Shown: positions 8,037 to 17,414 of the stretch, in pieces | Layout: each line of letters opens with the position of its first letter | Numbering within the stretch: the first letter of the stretch is position 1 | Assembly: GCF_017086405.1 (NCBI RefSeq) | Contig: NZ_CP070973.1 | Coordinates: forward strand, 3,690,739-3,754,738 | Reading direction: 5' to 3' | Source of the DNA: Mycobacterium gordonae | GTDB taxonomy: Bacteria > Actinomycetota > Actinomycetes > Mycobacteriales > Mycobacteriaceae | Length of the DNA: 64,000 nt | Notes under the pieces: generated by a model | What the model was told of the DNA's origin: nothing | Database searches by the model: none | What the model saw: the letters and a program-made list of their open reading frames with translations, nothing else | Program-made: the position numbers and the translations under genes

Positions 8037-10223
8037 TCAGCCACGCGCGCGTGCTTTGAACTCCCGACGGCGGCGGTGCAGGATCGGCTCGGTGTAGCCG
8101 TTGGGCTGCTGGCCACCGGACAGAATCAGCTCCTGGGCGGCCAGGAAGGCGATGCTGTCGTCGAAGTCAGGCGCCATGGGCCGGTAGGCCGGGTCGCCCT
8201 CGTTCTGCTTGTCCACCAGCGGCGCCATCCGCTCCAGGCTGGCCCGGACGTCCTCGCTGGTGATGACGCCGTGGCGCAGCCAGTTGGCCAGCAGCTGGCT
8301 GGAGATGCGCAAGGTAGCGCGGTCCTCCATCAGCGCGACGTTGTGGATGTCGGGCACCTTCGAACACCCGACGCCCTGCTCCACCCAGCGCACCACGTAA
8401 CCGAGGATCGACTGACAGTTGTTGTCCACCTCTTCGCGGATCTCCTCCGGCGCCCAAGCCAGTTCCTTGGCCAGTGGAATCGTCAACAACTCGTCGAGGG
8501 TGGTCCGCTTCTTGCCGGCCAGTTCGTCCTGGACGACCGCCACGTCCACCTGGTGGTAGTGCATCGCATGCAGGGTCGCGGCCGTCGGCGAAGGCACCCA
8601 CGCGGTGGTGGCGCCGGCCTTGGGCTGGCCGATCTTCTGCTCGACCATGTCGGCCATCAACTCGGTCATCGCCCACATGCCCTTGCCGATCTGCGCCCTG
8701 CCCTTGAAGCCGGCGGCCAGGCCGGTGTCGACGTTGGCGTCCTCGTATGCCTTGATCCAGGTGCTGTTCTTCATCGCGCCTTTGCGGATCATGGGGCCCG
8801 CTTCCATCGAGGTGTGGATCTCGTCGCCGGTGCGGTCGAGGAAGCCGGTGTTGATGAACACCACCCGGTCTGCCGCGGCCTTGATGCAGGCCTTGAGGTT
8901 GACGGTGGTGCGCCGCTCCTCGTCCATGATGCCCACCTTGAGGGTGGCCTGCGGCAGCCCGAGCACGTCCTCCACGCGGCTGAACAACTCGCAGGTGAAC
9001 GCGACCTCATCCGGCCCGTGCATCTTGGGCTTCACGATGTACACCGAACCGGTACGGCTGTTCTGCAGCGGGCCGTTCTGGTCACCGGTGCGCAGGCCGT
9101 GGATGGCGATCAGCCCGGTGAACAGCGCGTCCTGGATGCCTTCGGGCACCTCGTTGCCGTCGGAGTCGACAATGGCGTCGTTGGTCATCAGGTGGCCGAC
9201 ATTGCGCACGAACAGCAGGCTGCGGCCGGGCAGCGTCAGTTCGCCGCCGTCCGGAGTGGCGTAGGTGCGGTCCGGGTTGAGCACGCGGGTGAACGACTTG
9301 CCGTCCTTGCTGACCTCTTCGGCCAGGTCGCCCCGGTTCAGGCCGAGCCAGTTGCGGTAACCGAGCACCTTGTCGTCGGCGTCGACGGCGGTCACCGAGT
9401 CTTCGAAGTCCATGATCGTGGTGATCGCGGACTCCAGGATCACGTCCTTGATGCCCGCCGCGTCGGTCTTGCCGATGGGCGATTGCGGGTCGATCAGGAT
9501 TTCCAGGTGCAGACCGTTGTTGACCAGCAGCACCGACCAGCTGGGGGAGCCCAGCTCGCCGGAGTAGCCGACGAACTTCTCCGGACTGGCCAGACCGGTC
9601 GAGTCGGAGCCGAGGGCAACCTGCAGTCGGCCGTCCTCGATGCTGACGCCGGTGGCCTGTGCCCAGGAGCCGGACGCCAGCGGCACGGCGCCGTCCAGGA
9701 ACTTGCGGGCGTAGGCGATGACCTTGTCGCCGCGCACCTTGTTGTAACCCGAGCCCTTCTCGGCCCCGTCGTCTTCGGCGATGACGTCGGTGCCGTACAG
9801 CGCGTCATACAGCGAGCCCCACCGCGCGTTAGCGGCGTTGAGCGCGAACCGCGCGTTGAGCACCGGCACCACCAGCTGCGGGCCTGCGGTGGTGGTGATC
9901 TCGTCGTCAACGCCCGAGGTGGTGATGGTGAAGTCTTCGGGTTCGGGTCGCAGGTAGCCGATCTCGGTCAGGAATTCCCGGTAGGCGTCCTGGTCGACCG
10001 GTGCGATCACCCGCTGCTTGTGCCACTTGTCGATCTGGGCCTGCAGCTCGTCGCGCGTCGCCAGCAGGTCCTGGTTGCGGGGGGTGAGGTCGGTGACGAC
10101 TTTGTCGACGCCCGCCCAGAAGCTGTCCGGGTCGATACCGGTGCCGGGCAGTGCCTCGTTGTTCACGAAGTCATAGAGCACGCGAGCCACGCGCAGGTTG
10201 CCTTCGGTCACCCGATCAGTCAT
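8037..10223 (-). CDS. glcB: Malate synthase G
   Basis: 728 residues from ATG 10223, which is preceded by a strong GGAGGAGA site. The reading frame stays open upstream to 10388 but that extension is not protein-like. The enzyme condenses glyoxylate and acetyl-CoA to malate, the second step of the glyoxylate shunt needed for growth on fatty acids. Family landmarks are present: VRGDKVIAYARKFL, the TIMDFEDSVTAVD segment, GLIAIHGLRTGDQNGPL, MDEERRTTVNLKACI and the C-terminal QGVGCSKVPDIHNVALMED with the catalytic Asp. The C-terminus is about 13 residues shorter than in M. tuberculosis (741 residues). Confidence 0.97.
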   Translation of the reverse strand: MTDRVTEGNLRVARVLYDFVNNEALPGTGIDPDSFWAGVDKVVTDLTPRNQDLLATRDELQAQIDKWHKQRVIAPVDQDAYREFLTEIGYLRPEPEDFTITTSGVDDEITTTAGPQLVVPVLNARFALNAANARWGSLYDALYGTDVIAEDDGAEKGSGYNKVRGDKVIAYARKFLDGAVPLASGSWAQATGVSIEDGRLQVALGSDSTGLASPEKFVGYSGELGSPSWSVLLVNNGLHLEILIDPQSPIGKTDAAGIKDVILESAITTIMDFEDSVTAVDADDKVLGYRNWLGLNRGDLAEEVSKDGKSFTRVLNPDRTYATPDGGELTLPGRSLLFVRNVGHLMTNDAIVDSDGNEVPEGIQDALFTGLIAIHGLRTGDQNGPLQNSRTGSVYIVKPKMHGPDEVAFTCELFSRVEDVLGLPQATLKVGIMDEERRTTVNLKACIKAAADRVVFINTGFLDRTGDEIHTSMEAGPMIRKGAMKNSTWIKAYEDANVDTGLAAGFKGRAQIGKGMWAMTELMADMVEQKIGQPKAGATTAWVPSPTAATLHAMHYHQVDVAVVQDELAGKKRTTLDELLTIPLAKELAWAPEEIREEVDNNCQSILGYVVRWVEQGVGCSKVPDIHNVALMEDRATLRISSQLLANWLRHGVITSEDVRASLERMAPLVDKQNEGDPAYRPMAPDFDDSIAFLAAQELILSGGQQPNGYTEPILHRRRREFKARARG

Positions 10224-10496
10224 CGTTCTCCTCCGTAATGGCCTTACCGGCCCCTCACCAGCGTCGCCGAACCATCGCCAGACCCGCCGACTAGCTACCG
10301 TCAGACTACCGATGGGTAGCTCGACGAGCCTAGCCCGGCCGACCCGCAGTGCCAGGTCACGGCGCGCTGACAGCTTCGCCCGCAGCACCGCAGCGGGCCC
10401 GGTGAATCGCTTTCTGGCAACGCGGACACATGGGATTTCCTTCCCGCCAGCACTTGTCTGGTACCCGCGGCCGCTCAGATCATACGGGCTTGTCGA
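10224..10496. other. Intergenic region upstream of glcB without a gene
   Basis: These 273 bases separate glcB from the CNNM gene, both on the minus strand. In M. tuberculosis this position holds vapBC13 and PE_PGRS34; neither is present here. A TATGAT hexamer on the minus strand at 10484-10479 could be a glcB -10 element, but no clear -35 accompanies it. No RNA gene or repeat was seen. Confidence 0.5.
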
Positions 10497-11549
10497 TCAC
10501 TCCCGGGGTGCCCGGTCGCGCATGCTGCCGACCAGGTCCTCCACCAGATCCTCCAACGCCACCAGCGCGACTACCGCGCCGTCATCGGCTGTCACCAGCG
10601 CCAGATGGCTGTTGCTGCGGCGCATCCGCGACAGCGCGTCGGGCAACCCCAGCGCCTGCGGAATCGTCGGCAGCGGACGGACCAGCGCCCGACCGATCAC
10701 CGTGTGCGGATTATCACCGAGGGCGAGCACATCCTTGATGTGCAGATAGCCGACGTAGTTGCCGTCGCGGTCCACCACCGGGAAACGGGAATAGCCGGTC
10801 TGCGCCAGGGCCTGCTCGACCGCACCGATGGTTGGGCCGGAACCCACCGAGGCGACCGAGACCGCGTGCACCTTCGCAAGCGGGACCGCGACGTCTCCGA
10901 CCACGCGAGTCCGCACCCGCAATGCGCGGGTCAGCCGCACGTGCTCCTCCTGGTCGAGCAGGCCCTCCGACAGCGATTCGGCGATTAGTTCCGACAACTC
11001 TGCGGTGGACACCGTGATGTCGAGTTCGTCCTTGGGTTGCACCCCAATCAGGCGCAGTATCCCGTTCGCACACCTGTTGTAGAAGCCGATGACCGGGCGC
11101 GCGGCGCGCACATAGGGAAGATAGGCAGGAACCAAAAGCATCGCGGTGCGTTCCGGCCCGGCCAGTGCGATGTTCTTGGGCACCATTTCACCGAGTAATA
11201 CGTGCAGCGTCACCACCAGCGCCAACGCCAGGATGAAGGCCAGCGTGTGCAGTACCGCGGCATGCATGCCGGTCAGCTCGAACGATGACTCCAACAGCGA
11301 TGCGACGGCCGGCTCGGCGATCCGGCCCAGCAGTAGTGATGCCACCGTGACGCCCAGTTGGGCCCCGGCCAGCATCGCCGGCAGTTGTTCGCCGGCGCGG
11401 ATGACGGTGACCGCGCTGGCCCTGCCCTGCTCGGCAAGGGCCTCCAGGCGGTCGCGGCGCGCGGAGATCATGGCGAACTCCGCGCCGACGAAGAAGGCGT
11501 TCAGCGCGATCAGCAGGATCGCTAACAGAATTGCGACGACGGGGTTCAC
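10497..11549 (-). CDS. CNNM/hemolysin-C-type membrane protein with CBS pair (Rv1841c-like)
   Basis: 350 residues. Domains in order: an N-terminal CNNM (DUF21) domain of three to four membrane segments (about 1-190) beginning MNPVVAILLAILLIALNAFF, with VGAEFAMISARRDRLE and the HVLLGEMVPKNIALA motif, then a CBS pair (about 215-335) with TGYSRFPVVDRDGNYVGYLH. Relatives act in magnesium or cobalt resistance and transport. Its start codon overlaps the stop of the upstream paralogue by four bases, so the two are translationally coupled and may form a heteromer. Unlike the upstream gene it has no CorC/HlyC C-terminal domain. Confidence 0.87.
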   Translation of the reverse strand: MNPVVAILLAILLIALNAFFVGAEFAMISARRDRLEALAEQGRASAVTVIRAGEQLPAMLAGAQLGVTVASLLLGRIAEPAVASLLESSFELTGMHAAVLHTLAFILALALVVTLHVLLGEMVPKNIALAGPERTAMLLVPAYLPYVRAARPVIGFYNRCANGILRLIGVQPKDELDITVSTAELSELIAESLSEGLLDQEEHVRLTRALRVRTRVVGDVAVPLAKVHAVSVASVGSGPTIGAVEQALAQTGYSRFPVVDRDGNYVGYLHIKDVLALGDNPHTVIGRALVRPLPTIPQALGLPDALSRMRRSNSHLALVTADDGAVVALVALEDLVEDLVGSMRDRAPRE

Positions 11550-12901
11550 CGGTCACCCCGGTCCACTCGGGGCAGTTCCTTGAGCTCGAGCAGGTCCAGC
11601 CGGCGCCCGTCCAACTGCACGACCTTGGCCTCCCAGCGCATCGTCTCGTCGGGCAGACCGTCCCGGTTCAGGGCGGGCAGCTCGACGGTCTCGCCGGCCA
11701 CCGGGATGTGACCGAGCTCGCGCAGTACCAGGCCGCCGATCGTCTCGTAGGGACCTTCCGGCGCCCGGTAACCGATCGCCGTCTCCACTTCGTCGATGCG
11801 CAACAGACCCGATATCCGCCAGCCGCTGCCGTGGGCCACTACATCCGGCGTGGCGTCGTCGTGCTCGTCGCGGACGTCGCCGACGATCTCCTCGATCAAG
11901 TCCTCGACGGTCACCATGCCGGCGGTGCCGCCGTATTCATCGACCACCATGGCCGTCTGCAGTGAGTTGGCGCGGATCTGAGCCATCACGGCATCGCCGT
12001 CTAGCGTCGACGGCACCACCGCGACCGGCTTGACCACCGTGCGGAGCAAAGTGTGCGCCCGCTGCGCCGCCGGTACCTGGAAGGCCTGTTTGACGTGCAC
12101 GATGCCGACGGTCTCGTCCAGATCGCCCTGCACGACCGGAAACCGCGAGAAGCCGGTGGCGGCGACCGCGGCCACCAGATCGGTGACGGTGTCGTCGGTC
12201 TGCAGGGCGACGATCTTGGACCGCGGCGTCATCAGCTCCTCGGCGGTTCGTGTGCCGAATTGCAGTGAACGGTGCATCAACGACGCGGTGACGTCGTCCA
12301 GCGAACCGCGGCGGGCCGAGGTGCGCACCAGGGAGACCAGTTCCTGGGGTGTGCGTGCCGACCGCAGTTCCTCGGCCGGTTCGATGCCGAGGCGCCGCAC
12401 GATCCAGTTCGCCGCCCCGTTGGTCATCCGGATCGCAGGTGTGAACAGCACCGAGAACAGCCACTGCGGCAGCACCACCGCACGTGCGGTCCGCAGGGGC
12501 CGGGCGACACCAAGGTATTTGGGCACCAGCTCACCGAAGACCATCGATACCGACGTCACGACGACCAACGCCAGCACCGTGGTGATGGTGTCGGCCACCT
12601 TGTCGGAGATACCCAGCGCATCCAGCCACGGATGCGGCAGCGCCGCCACCAACGGTTCGGTCAGGTAACCGGTGGCCAGCGTGGTGATCGAGATGCCCAG
12701 CTGCGCACCCGAGAGCTGGAACGACAGCCTGCGGTGGGCCCGGCGGATCAACCGGTCCCGGCCCCTTCCGGTGCGCGCGTTGGCTTCCACGGTGCTGCGG
12801 TCCAGGGCGGTCAGGGAGAACTCGGATGCGACGAAGACTCCGGTGCTCAACGTCAGCGCCAGGATGGCCAGCACGCTGAGCACGGTGCCGGAGTGGTTCA
12901 T
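11546..12901 (-). CDS. CNNM/CBS/CorC-HlyC domain membrane protein (Rv1842c-like)
   Basis: 451 residues from ATG 12901 (MNHSGTVLSVLAILALTLST); the open frame upstream overlaps guaB1 in another frame and looks spurious. Domains: CNNM membrane domain (about 1-190, with SMVFGELVPKYLGVARPLRT), CBS pair (about 210-335, with TGFSRFPVVQGDLDETVGI), and a C-terminal CorC/HlyC domain (about 350-430, with GSGWRISGLLRIDEVE). The short distance to guaB1 (seven bases) suggests one operon: gnd-guaB1-Rv1842c-Rv1841c. Likely role is divalent cation efflux or transport. Confidence 0.87.
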   Translation of the reverse strand: MNHSGTVLSVLAILALTLSTGVFVASEFSLTALDRSTVEANARTGRGRDRLIRRAHRRLSFQLSGAQLGISITTLATGYLTEPLVAALPHPWLDALGISDKVADTITTVLALVVVTSVSMVFGELVPKYLGVARPLRTARAVVLPQWLFSVLFTPAIRMTNGAANWIVRRLGIEPAEELRSARTPQELVSLVRTSARRGSLDDVTASLMHRSLQFGTRTAEELMTPRSKIVALQTDDTVTDLVAAVAATGFSRFPVVQGDLDETVGIVHVKQAFQVPAAQRAHTLLRTVVKPVAVVPSTLDGDAVMAQIRANSLQTAMVVDEYGGTAGMVTVEDLIEEIVGDVRDEHDDATPDVVAHGSGWRISGLLRIDEVETAIGYRAPEGPYETIGGLVLRELGHIPVAGETVELPALNRDGLPDETMRWEAKVVQLDGRRLDLLELKELPRVDRGDR

Positions 12902-12908
12902 GAGGGCT

Positions 12909-14345
12909 TCACCAGCCAGTGGGCAACGGATGCCCTTCGGCGAAGCCGGCGGCGGACTGCACACCCACCACCGCCCGCTCGTGCAGCTCTTCGAGGTTTG
13001 CGGCGCCCACATAGGTGCAGGTGCTGCGCACGCCGGAGGTGATGTGATCGATCAGGTCCTCGACGCCGCCGCGATCGGGGTCCAGCCCCATCCGCGACGT
13101 CGAGATGCCCTCCTCGAACAGGGCTTTGCGGGCCCGCTCGAACAGGCTCTCCGCACCCGAGCGGGCGACCACCGCCCGCTTGGATGCCATACCGTAGCTC
13201 TCTTTGTACGGCTGATTGTCACGATCGCGCATCAGGTCGCCGGGCGACTCGTAAGTGCCGGCGAACCACGATCCGATCATCACGTTCGAGGCTCCCGCGG
13301 TCAACGCCAGCGCCACGTCGCGCGGGTGCCGGATGCCGCCGTCCGCCCACACGTGACCGCCCAATTCTCTTGCGGCGGAAGCACATTCGATCACCGCGGA
13401 GAATTGCGGGCGGCCCACGCCGGTCATCATCCGGGTGGTGCACATCGCGCCTGGGCCCACGCCTACCTTGACGATGCCCGCACCGGCCTCGATCAAATCG
13501 CGAGTTCCCTGTGCAGACACGACGTTTCCGGCAACCAGTGGCAGGCCCAGATCCAGTGCGGCGACCATCTTGATGGCGTCCAGTGTCTTGACCTGATGCC
13601 CGTGTGCGGTGTCGATGACCAGCACGTCGACGCCGGCCTCGGCAAGCGCCTGGGCCTTGGACGCGACGTCGCCGTTGATGCCTACGGCCGCACCGATCCG
13701 CAGCCGGTTCGCACGGTCGACCGCAGGGCTGTAGATCCCGGTGCGGACGGCGGCGGTGCGAGTCAGCACCCCGGCCAGGGTGCCATCGGGGTGGGTCAGC
13801 ACCGCCACGTCGATCGGCGCATGTTCGAGCAGGTCGAAGATCTTGCGCGGCTCGGTGCCCGCCGGTGCCGTCACGATATCCGTGGCGGCGATGTCGCGGA
13901 CCCGGGTGAACCGGTCCACACCCACACAGGCCGATTCCCGCACCAATCCGATCGGGCGGCCCTCGAAGACCACCACCGCCACGCCGTGGGCGCGTTTGTG
14001 GATCAGCGCGATCGCATCCGACACCGAGTCGTCGGGCGCCAGTGTCACCGGGGTGTCGAGCACCAGGTCGCGGCTCTTGACGAACTCCACCGTCTGCTTG
14101 ACGGCCGGGATCGGCACATCCTGCGGGATGATCACGATCCCCCCGCGGCGGGCCACCGTCTCGGCCATCCGCTTTCCCGCTACTGCCGTCATGTTGGCGA
14201 CGACGACCGGAATGGTGGTCCCGGAGCCGTCGACGGTGGACAGGTCGACGTCGAACCGCGACGCGACATCGGACTGGTTGGGCACGATGAACACGTCGTT
14301 GTAGGTCAGGTCGAACCCGGGGCGGTGCCCGTCCAGGAACTTCAT
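12909..14345 (-). CDS. guaB1: IMPDH/GMP-reductase family protein GuaB1 with CBS pair
   Basis: 478 residues. The (beta/alpha)8 barrel is interrupted by a CBS pair at about residues 95-205 (DTPVTLAPDDSVSDAIAL). The catalytic cysteine is Cys302 in GVGPGAMCTTRMMTGVG, followed by GHVWADGGIRHPRDVALAL, the phosphate-binding segment. It is traditionally annotated as an IMP dehydrogenase. Work on the M. smegmatis orthologue showed GMP reductase activity (GMP plus NADPH to IMP and ammonia), and the MCTTRMMTGVGRPQ loop here is of that type, so GMP reductase is my preferred call. It lies nine bases after gnd and seven before the CNNM gene. Confidence 0.9.
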   Translation of the reverse strand: MKFLDGHRPGFDLTYNDVFIVPNQSDVASRFDVDLSTVDGSGTTIPVVVANMTAVAGKRMAETVARRGGIVIIPQDVPIPAVKQTVEFVKSRDLVLDTPVTLAPDDSVSDAIALIHKRAHGVAVVVFEGRPIGLVRESACVGVDRFTRVRDIAATDIVTAPAGTEPRKIFDLLEHAPIDVAVLTHPDGTLAGVLTRTAAVRTGIYSPAVDRANRLRIGAAVGINGDVASKAQALAEAGVDVLVIDTAHGHQVKTLDAIKMVAALDLGLPLVAGNVVSAQGTRDLIEAGAGIVKVGVGPGAMCTTRMMTGVGRPQFSAVIECASAARELGGHVWADGGIRHPRDVALALTAGASNVMIGSWFAGTYESPGDLMRDRDNQPYKESYGMASKRAVVARSGAESLFERARKALFEEGISTSRMGLDPDRGGVEDLIDHITSGVRSTCTYVGAANLEELHERAVVGVQSAAGFAEGHPLPTGW

Positions 14346-14354
14346 CGTCTCTCG

Positions 14355-15812
14355 CTAAGCAGGAACTTCGCTGCGGTCTCCGCTCCACAAGGTGTGGAAC
14401 TTCTTGCCGGGCTCCTCGTCCGTGCGCCCGTAGGTGTGTGCGCCGAAGAAGTCGCGCAGGCCCTGGGTCAGCGCGGCTGGAAGCCGTTCGGTGCGCAACC
14501 CGTCGTAGTACGACAACGCCGAGGAGAACCCTGGAATCGGTATACCCAACTGCGTGGCAGTCACCACTACCCGCCGCCAGCTGTCGATGGCCGCTTCGAT
14601 CGCGCTGCGGAAGTAGGGGGCGACGATCAGCGTGGGCAGCTCGGGATCCTCGTCGAACGCCTCTTTGATCCGGTTGAGGAACTTGGCCCGGATGATGCAA
14701 CCACCGCGCCAGATGGTCGCCAAGTCGCCCGGGGTGATGTCCCAGTCGTACTCGGCGCTGCCGGCCTGGATCTGGTTGAAGCCCTGGGCGTAGGCGATGA
14801 TCTTGGACGCGTAGAGCGCCTGCCGAACATCTTCGGTGAATTGCGATGCGTCGGCCGGTTTGTCACCGAGCTCACCGGACGCCAATCCCGTCGTCGCCCT
14901 GCGCTGAGCCACCGACCCTGACAACGCGCGCGCGAACACGGCCTCGGCGATGCCGGTGACCGGTACGCCCAGATCCAGCGCCGACTTCACCGTCCACCGG
15001 CCGGTGCCCTTCTGTTCGGCCTCGTCGACGATGACATCGACCAGCGGCTTGCCGGTCTTGGCGTCGGTCTGGCGCAGCACCTGCGCCGTGATCTCGACCA
15101 GGAAGCTGTCCAGGTCACCGGAGTTCCATTCGTCGAACACCTCGGCGATCTCACCCGCCGACTTGCCCAGCCCGTCGCGCAGCAGCTGGTAGGCCTCGCC
15201 GATCAGCTGCATGTCGGAGTATTCGATGCCGTTGTGCACCATCTTGACAAAGTGTCCGGCACCGTCGGGCCCGATGTGCGTGCAGCACGGCACACCGTCG
15301 ACGTGCGCGGAGATCTCCTCGAGCAGGGGTCCGAGCGACTCGTAGGATTCGGCGGGCCCGCCGGGCATGATCGACGGCCCGTTCAGCGCGCCCTCCTCAC
15401 CACCGGAGATGCCGGCGCCGACGAAGTGCAGGCCGCGCTCGCGGATCGCCTTCTCCCGGCGGATGGTGTCGGTGTAGAGCGCATTGCCGCCGTCGATGAT
15501 GATGTCGCCCTCTTCCATGGCGTCGGCGAGCTCGTTGATGACGGCATCGGTGGGGTCGCCGGCCTTGACCATGATGATGACCCGGCGCGGCTTCTCGAGC
15601 GCGGCAAGGAATTCCGGGATCGTCTCGCTGCGCACGAAGTTGCCCTCGGAACCGTGCTCGTCCAGCAGCGCGTCGGTCTTGGCCACCGACCGGTTGTGTA
15701 GCGCCACCGTGTAGCCGTGCCGGGCGAAGTTGCGGGCCAGGTTCGACCCCATCACGGCCAGCCCGGTCACCCCGATCTGCGCGGTCGCGGTCTTCGAATC
15801 CGACGAACTCAT
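14355..15812 (-). CDS. gnd: 6-phosphogluconate dehydrogenase, decarboxylating
   Basis: 485 residues, the normal length for the long form. It oxidises 6-phosphogluconate to ribulose 5-phosphate and CO2 with NADP in the pentose phosphate pathway. Visible: the nucleotide-binding GLAVMGSNLARNFARHGY near residues 17-34 with NRS in the NADP ribose position, the IIDGGNALYTD loop, the substrate signature GISGGEEGALNGPSIMPGG, and the catalytic KMVHNGIEYSDMQ lysine segment. It heads the minus-strand group with guaB1. A short imperfect repeat (GGAAACCTRGG) lies just upstream at about 15848-15872. Confidence 0.95.
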   Translation of the reverse strand: MSSSDSKTATAQIGVTGLAVMGSNLARNFARHGYTVALHNRSVAKTDALLDEHGSEGNFVRSETIPEFLAALEKPRRVIIMVKAGDPTDAVINELADAMEEGDIIIDGGNALYTDTIRREKAIRERGLHFVGAGISGGEEGALNGPSIMPGGPAESYESLGPLLEEISAHVDGVPCCTHIGPDGAGHFVKMVHNGIEYSDMQLIGEAYQLLRDGLGKSAGEIAEVFDEWNSGDLDSFLVEITAQVLRQTDAKTGKPLVDVIVDEAEQKGTGRWTVKSALDLGVPVTGIAEAVFARALSGSVAQRRATTGLASGELGDKPADASQFTEDVRQALYASKIIAYAQGFNQIQAGSAEYDWDITPGDLATIWRGGCIIRAKFLNRIKEAFDEDPELPTLIVAPYFRSAIEAAIDSWRRVVVTATQLGIPIPGFSSALSYYDGLRTERLPAALTQGLRDFFGAHTYGRTDEEPGKKFHTLWSGDRSEVPA

Positions 15813-15934
15813 ATCCTGCCTCTCAGTCGGGCCCAGCAGTGGGGAGAACCGGGAAACCTAGGAAACCTGGGAAATACTGTCGCACAACGGCCGCGCCGGC
15901 ATTCGGCGGCATTCCAAGGCGCTGGGCTCGGTGC

Positions 15935-16885
15935 CTACGCGGTGACCAGCCGGTGCAGCTCCGTCAGCCACGGTACGGCCAGCGCGATGGTGGGTACCAC
16001 CAGCACTGCCGCCGCGGTCAGATAGGCCGCCGCCGACAGCAGCGGGCTGTTGCCAAGCCCCGAGAGACGCCGGACCCGCACCACGGTGCTGGGTCCTCCG
16101 GCGGCCAAAGCGCCTGACGGGGCGCGACCGGACGCACACGCCACCAGGGCGCGGGCCAGGGGAGTGCGTCCCGCGGTACGAACCGCGGCATCATCGGCCA
16201 GCAGTTCCACCAGCAACTGCACCGCACCCAGGGCGTTGGCGCTGCGCACCAGCCGGGGGAATGCGGCGTGGACGGCCGTGAACGCCTCCAGGACGAGATC
16301 GTGGCGGGCGCGTAGGTGAGCGCGCTCGTGGGACAGGATGGCCGCGACTTCGGCATCGGCAAGCGTGCTGAGTGCCCCTTCACTGACCACCACCCGGCTA
16401 CGCACTCCGGGCAGGCAGTAGGCGAGGGGTTGCTCGACGTCCAGCACCCGCAGGTCACGGGTGCGGGTACACGGCGGACTTAACGCAGCACCGTGTCCCA
16501 CCCCGACCAGGTCGACGACCATGCGGTGATGCGCCCGGCGCCGCCGGTTCGCGATGGCCACCCGCACCACGGCCACCATCAGACGTATCCCGACCAAGAC
16601 GGTCAGTGCGAAGACGGTGAGGTAGGCCACCCATAGCGGCCAGCCGAGGCGGCTCTCGGCGTCGAGGATGCCGGCGGTGGGCCGACCGTCCGGGCCGGGC
16701 ATCAAGAGCCGGCTGGCAATGGCGAGACCCGCGCTGAAGGTGGACAGGACCGCGGCCAGCGCGATTGCCTGCCAGAGCACCATCGCGGCCCGGGGAGCGC
16801 GCAGCGGCCACCGGGCGCGTGCCAGGACTGCCGGTGTCGGGCCAGCCAGCAGCACCGCAAGGATGGTGAAGGCCAGCGCGGACAC
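15935..16885 (-). CDS. M56-type membrane metallopeptidase, BlaR1-like (Rv1845c-like)
   Basis: 316 residues with three N-terminal membrane segments (about 1-22, 33-58, 80-108) and one at the C-terminus (about 283-308). The zinc site is HERAH within ILSHERAHLRARHDLV, near residue 190. There is no penicillin-binding sensor domain, so this is a short BlaR1-type protease rather than a full beta-lactam receptor. It lies 14 bases downstream of blaI in the same direction, the usual partner arrangement in which the protease cleaves the repressor. In M. tuberculosis this pair influences beta-lactamase and ATP synthase gene expression. Confidence 0.88.
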   Translation of the reverse strand: MSALAFTILAVLLAGPTPAVLARARWPLRAPRAAMVLWQAIALAAVLSTFSAGLAIASRLLMPGPDGRPTAGILDAESRLGWPLWVAYLTVFALTVLVGIRLMVAVVRVAIANRRRRAHHRMVVDLVGVGHGAALSPPCTRTRDLRVLDVEQPLAYCLPGVRSRVVVSEGALSTLADAEVAAILSHERAHLRARHDLVLEAFTAVHAAFPRLVRSANALGAVQLLVELLADDAAVRTAGRTPLARALVACASGRAPSGALAAGGPSTVVRVRRLSGLGNSPLLSAAAYLTAAAVLVVPTIALAVPWLTELHRLVTA

Positions 16886-16899
16886 GCTGTCAGTCTCCC

Positions 16900-17316
16900 T
16901 CAGTCGTCGGCCGGAGGTCCAGCGGATAGCGAATTGCGTTGGTTTGCTTCTAATTCGGCGAGCGCGCGGCGCAGTGCGTCGGCTTCATCCGCGCCGACCC
17001 GCTCGACGAAGTGCACGAGCGCGGCTTGACGGCCGCCGGAGTCTTCGGCTTGGGCCAGCGCGTCGACCATCAGCCCGGCCACCAGCTCGTCGCGGCCATG
17101 CACCGGCGCGTAGCGGTGCGCCCTGTCGTCCCTGAGTTGGGACACCAGATTCTTTTTCGCCAGCCGTTGCAGCACAGTCATGACGGTCGTGTAGGCAAGA
17201 TCGCGTCGCGCTGACAACGCTTCGTGGACCTGACGAACAGTCTGAGGTTCCGGCATCGACCACAAGTGGTCCATGACGGCGCGTTCCAGATCCCCCAGCC
17301 GCGTCAGCTTGGCCAT
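16900..17316 (-). CDS. blaI: BlaI-family winged-helix repressor
   Basis: 138 residues, identical in length to Rv1846c. The winged helix covers about residues 1-75: LGDLERAVMDHLWSMPEP, TVRQVHEALSARRDLAYTTV (recognition helix) and MTVLQRLAKKNLVSQLRDD. The C-terminal helices (about 85-138) dimerise. It represses its own operon and beta-lactam response genes through a TAC-rich dyad; such a dyad lies 41 bases upstream at 17357-17373. It is co-directional with the M56 peptidase gene. Confidence 0.95.
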   Translation of the reverse strand: MAKLTRLGDLERAVMDHLWSMPEPQTVRQVHEALSARRDLAYTTVMTVLQRLAKKNLVSQLRDDRAHRYAPVHGRDELVAGLMVDALAQAEDSGGRQAALVHFVERVGADEADALRRALAELEANQRNSLSAGPPADD

Positions 17317-17356
17317 AGTTCATCTCCCTGAGCGTTGAAAGCAGCTTACTCCGGCT

Positions 17357-17373
17357 TACTACCGAGTGTCGTA
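17357..17373. promoter_or_regulatory. Candidate BlaI operator
   Basis: TACTAC-CGAGT-GTCGTA is an imperfect dyad of two six-base arms (one mismatch) around a five-base spacer, 41 bases upstream of the blaI start. Mycobacterial BlaI binds dyads built on TACTAC/GTAGTA half sites, and autoregulation is known in this family. The site lies between blaI and the thioesterase gene and could serve both. Confidence 0.6.
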
Positions 17374-17414
17374 CCCGCGGAACGAACATTTCCACCACAC
17401 TACGCAAACAGTCC

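Noticed and set aside
8016..10238. 740-codon open frame antisense to glcB
   Set aside because: Typical high-GC shadow of a real gene: no ribosome-binding site, no recognisable domain, and exact overlap with malate synthase.
12672..14921. 749-codon open frame antisense to the CNNM, guaB1 and gnd genes
   Set aside because: It spans three clear genes on the other strand and has the His/Arg/Gly-rich composition of a shadow frame.
15840..15880. Short GGAAACCT repeat between gnd and the M56 gene as a regulatory element
   Set aside because: Only two or three imperfect units without dyad symmetry; too little to support a function.
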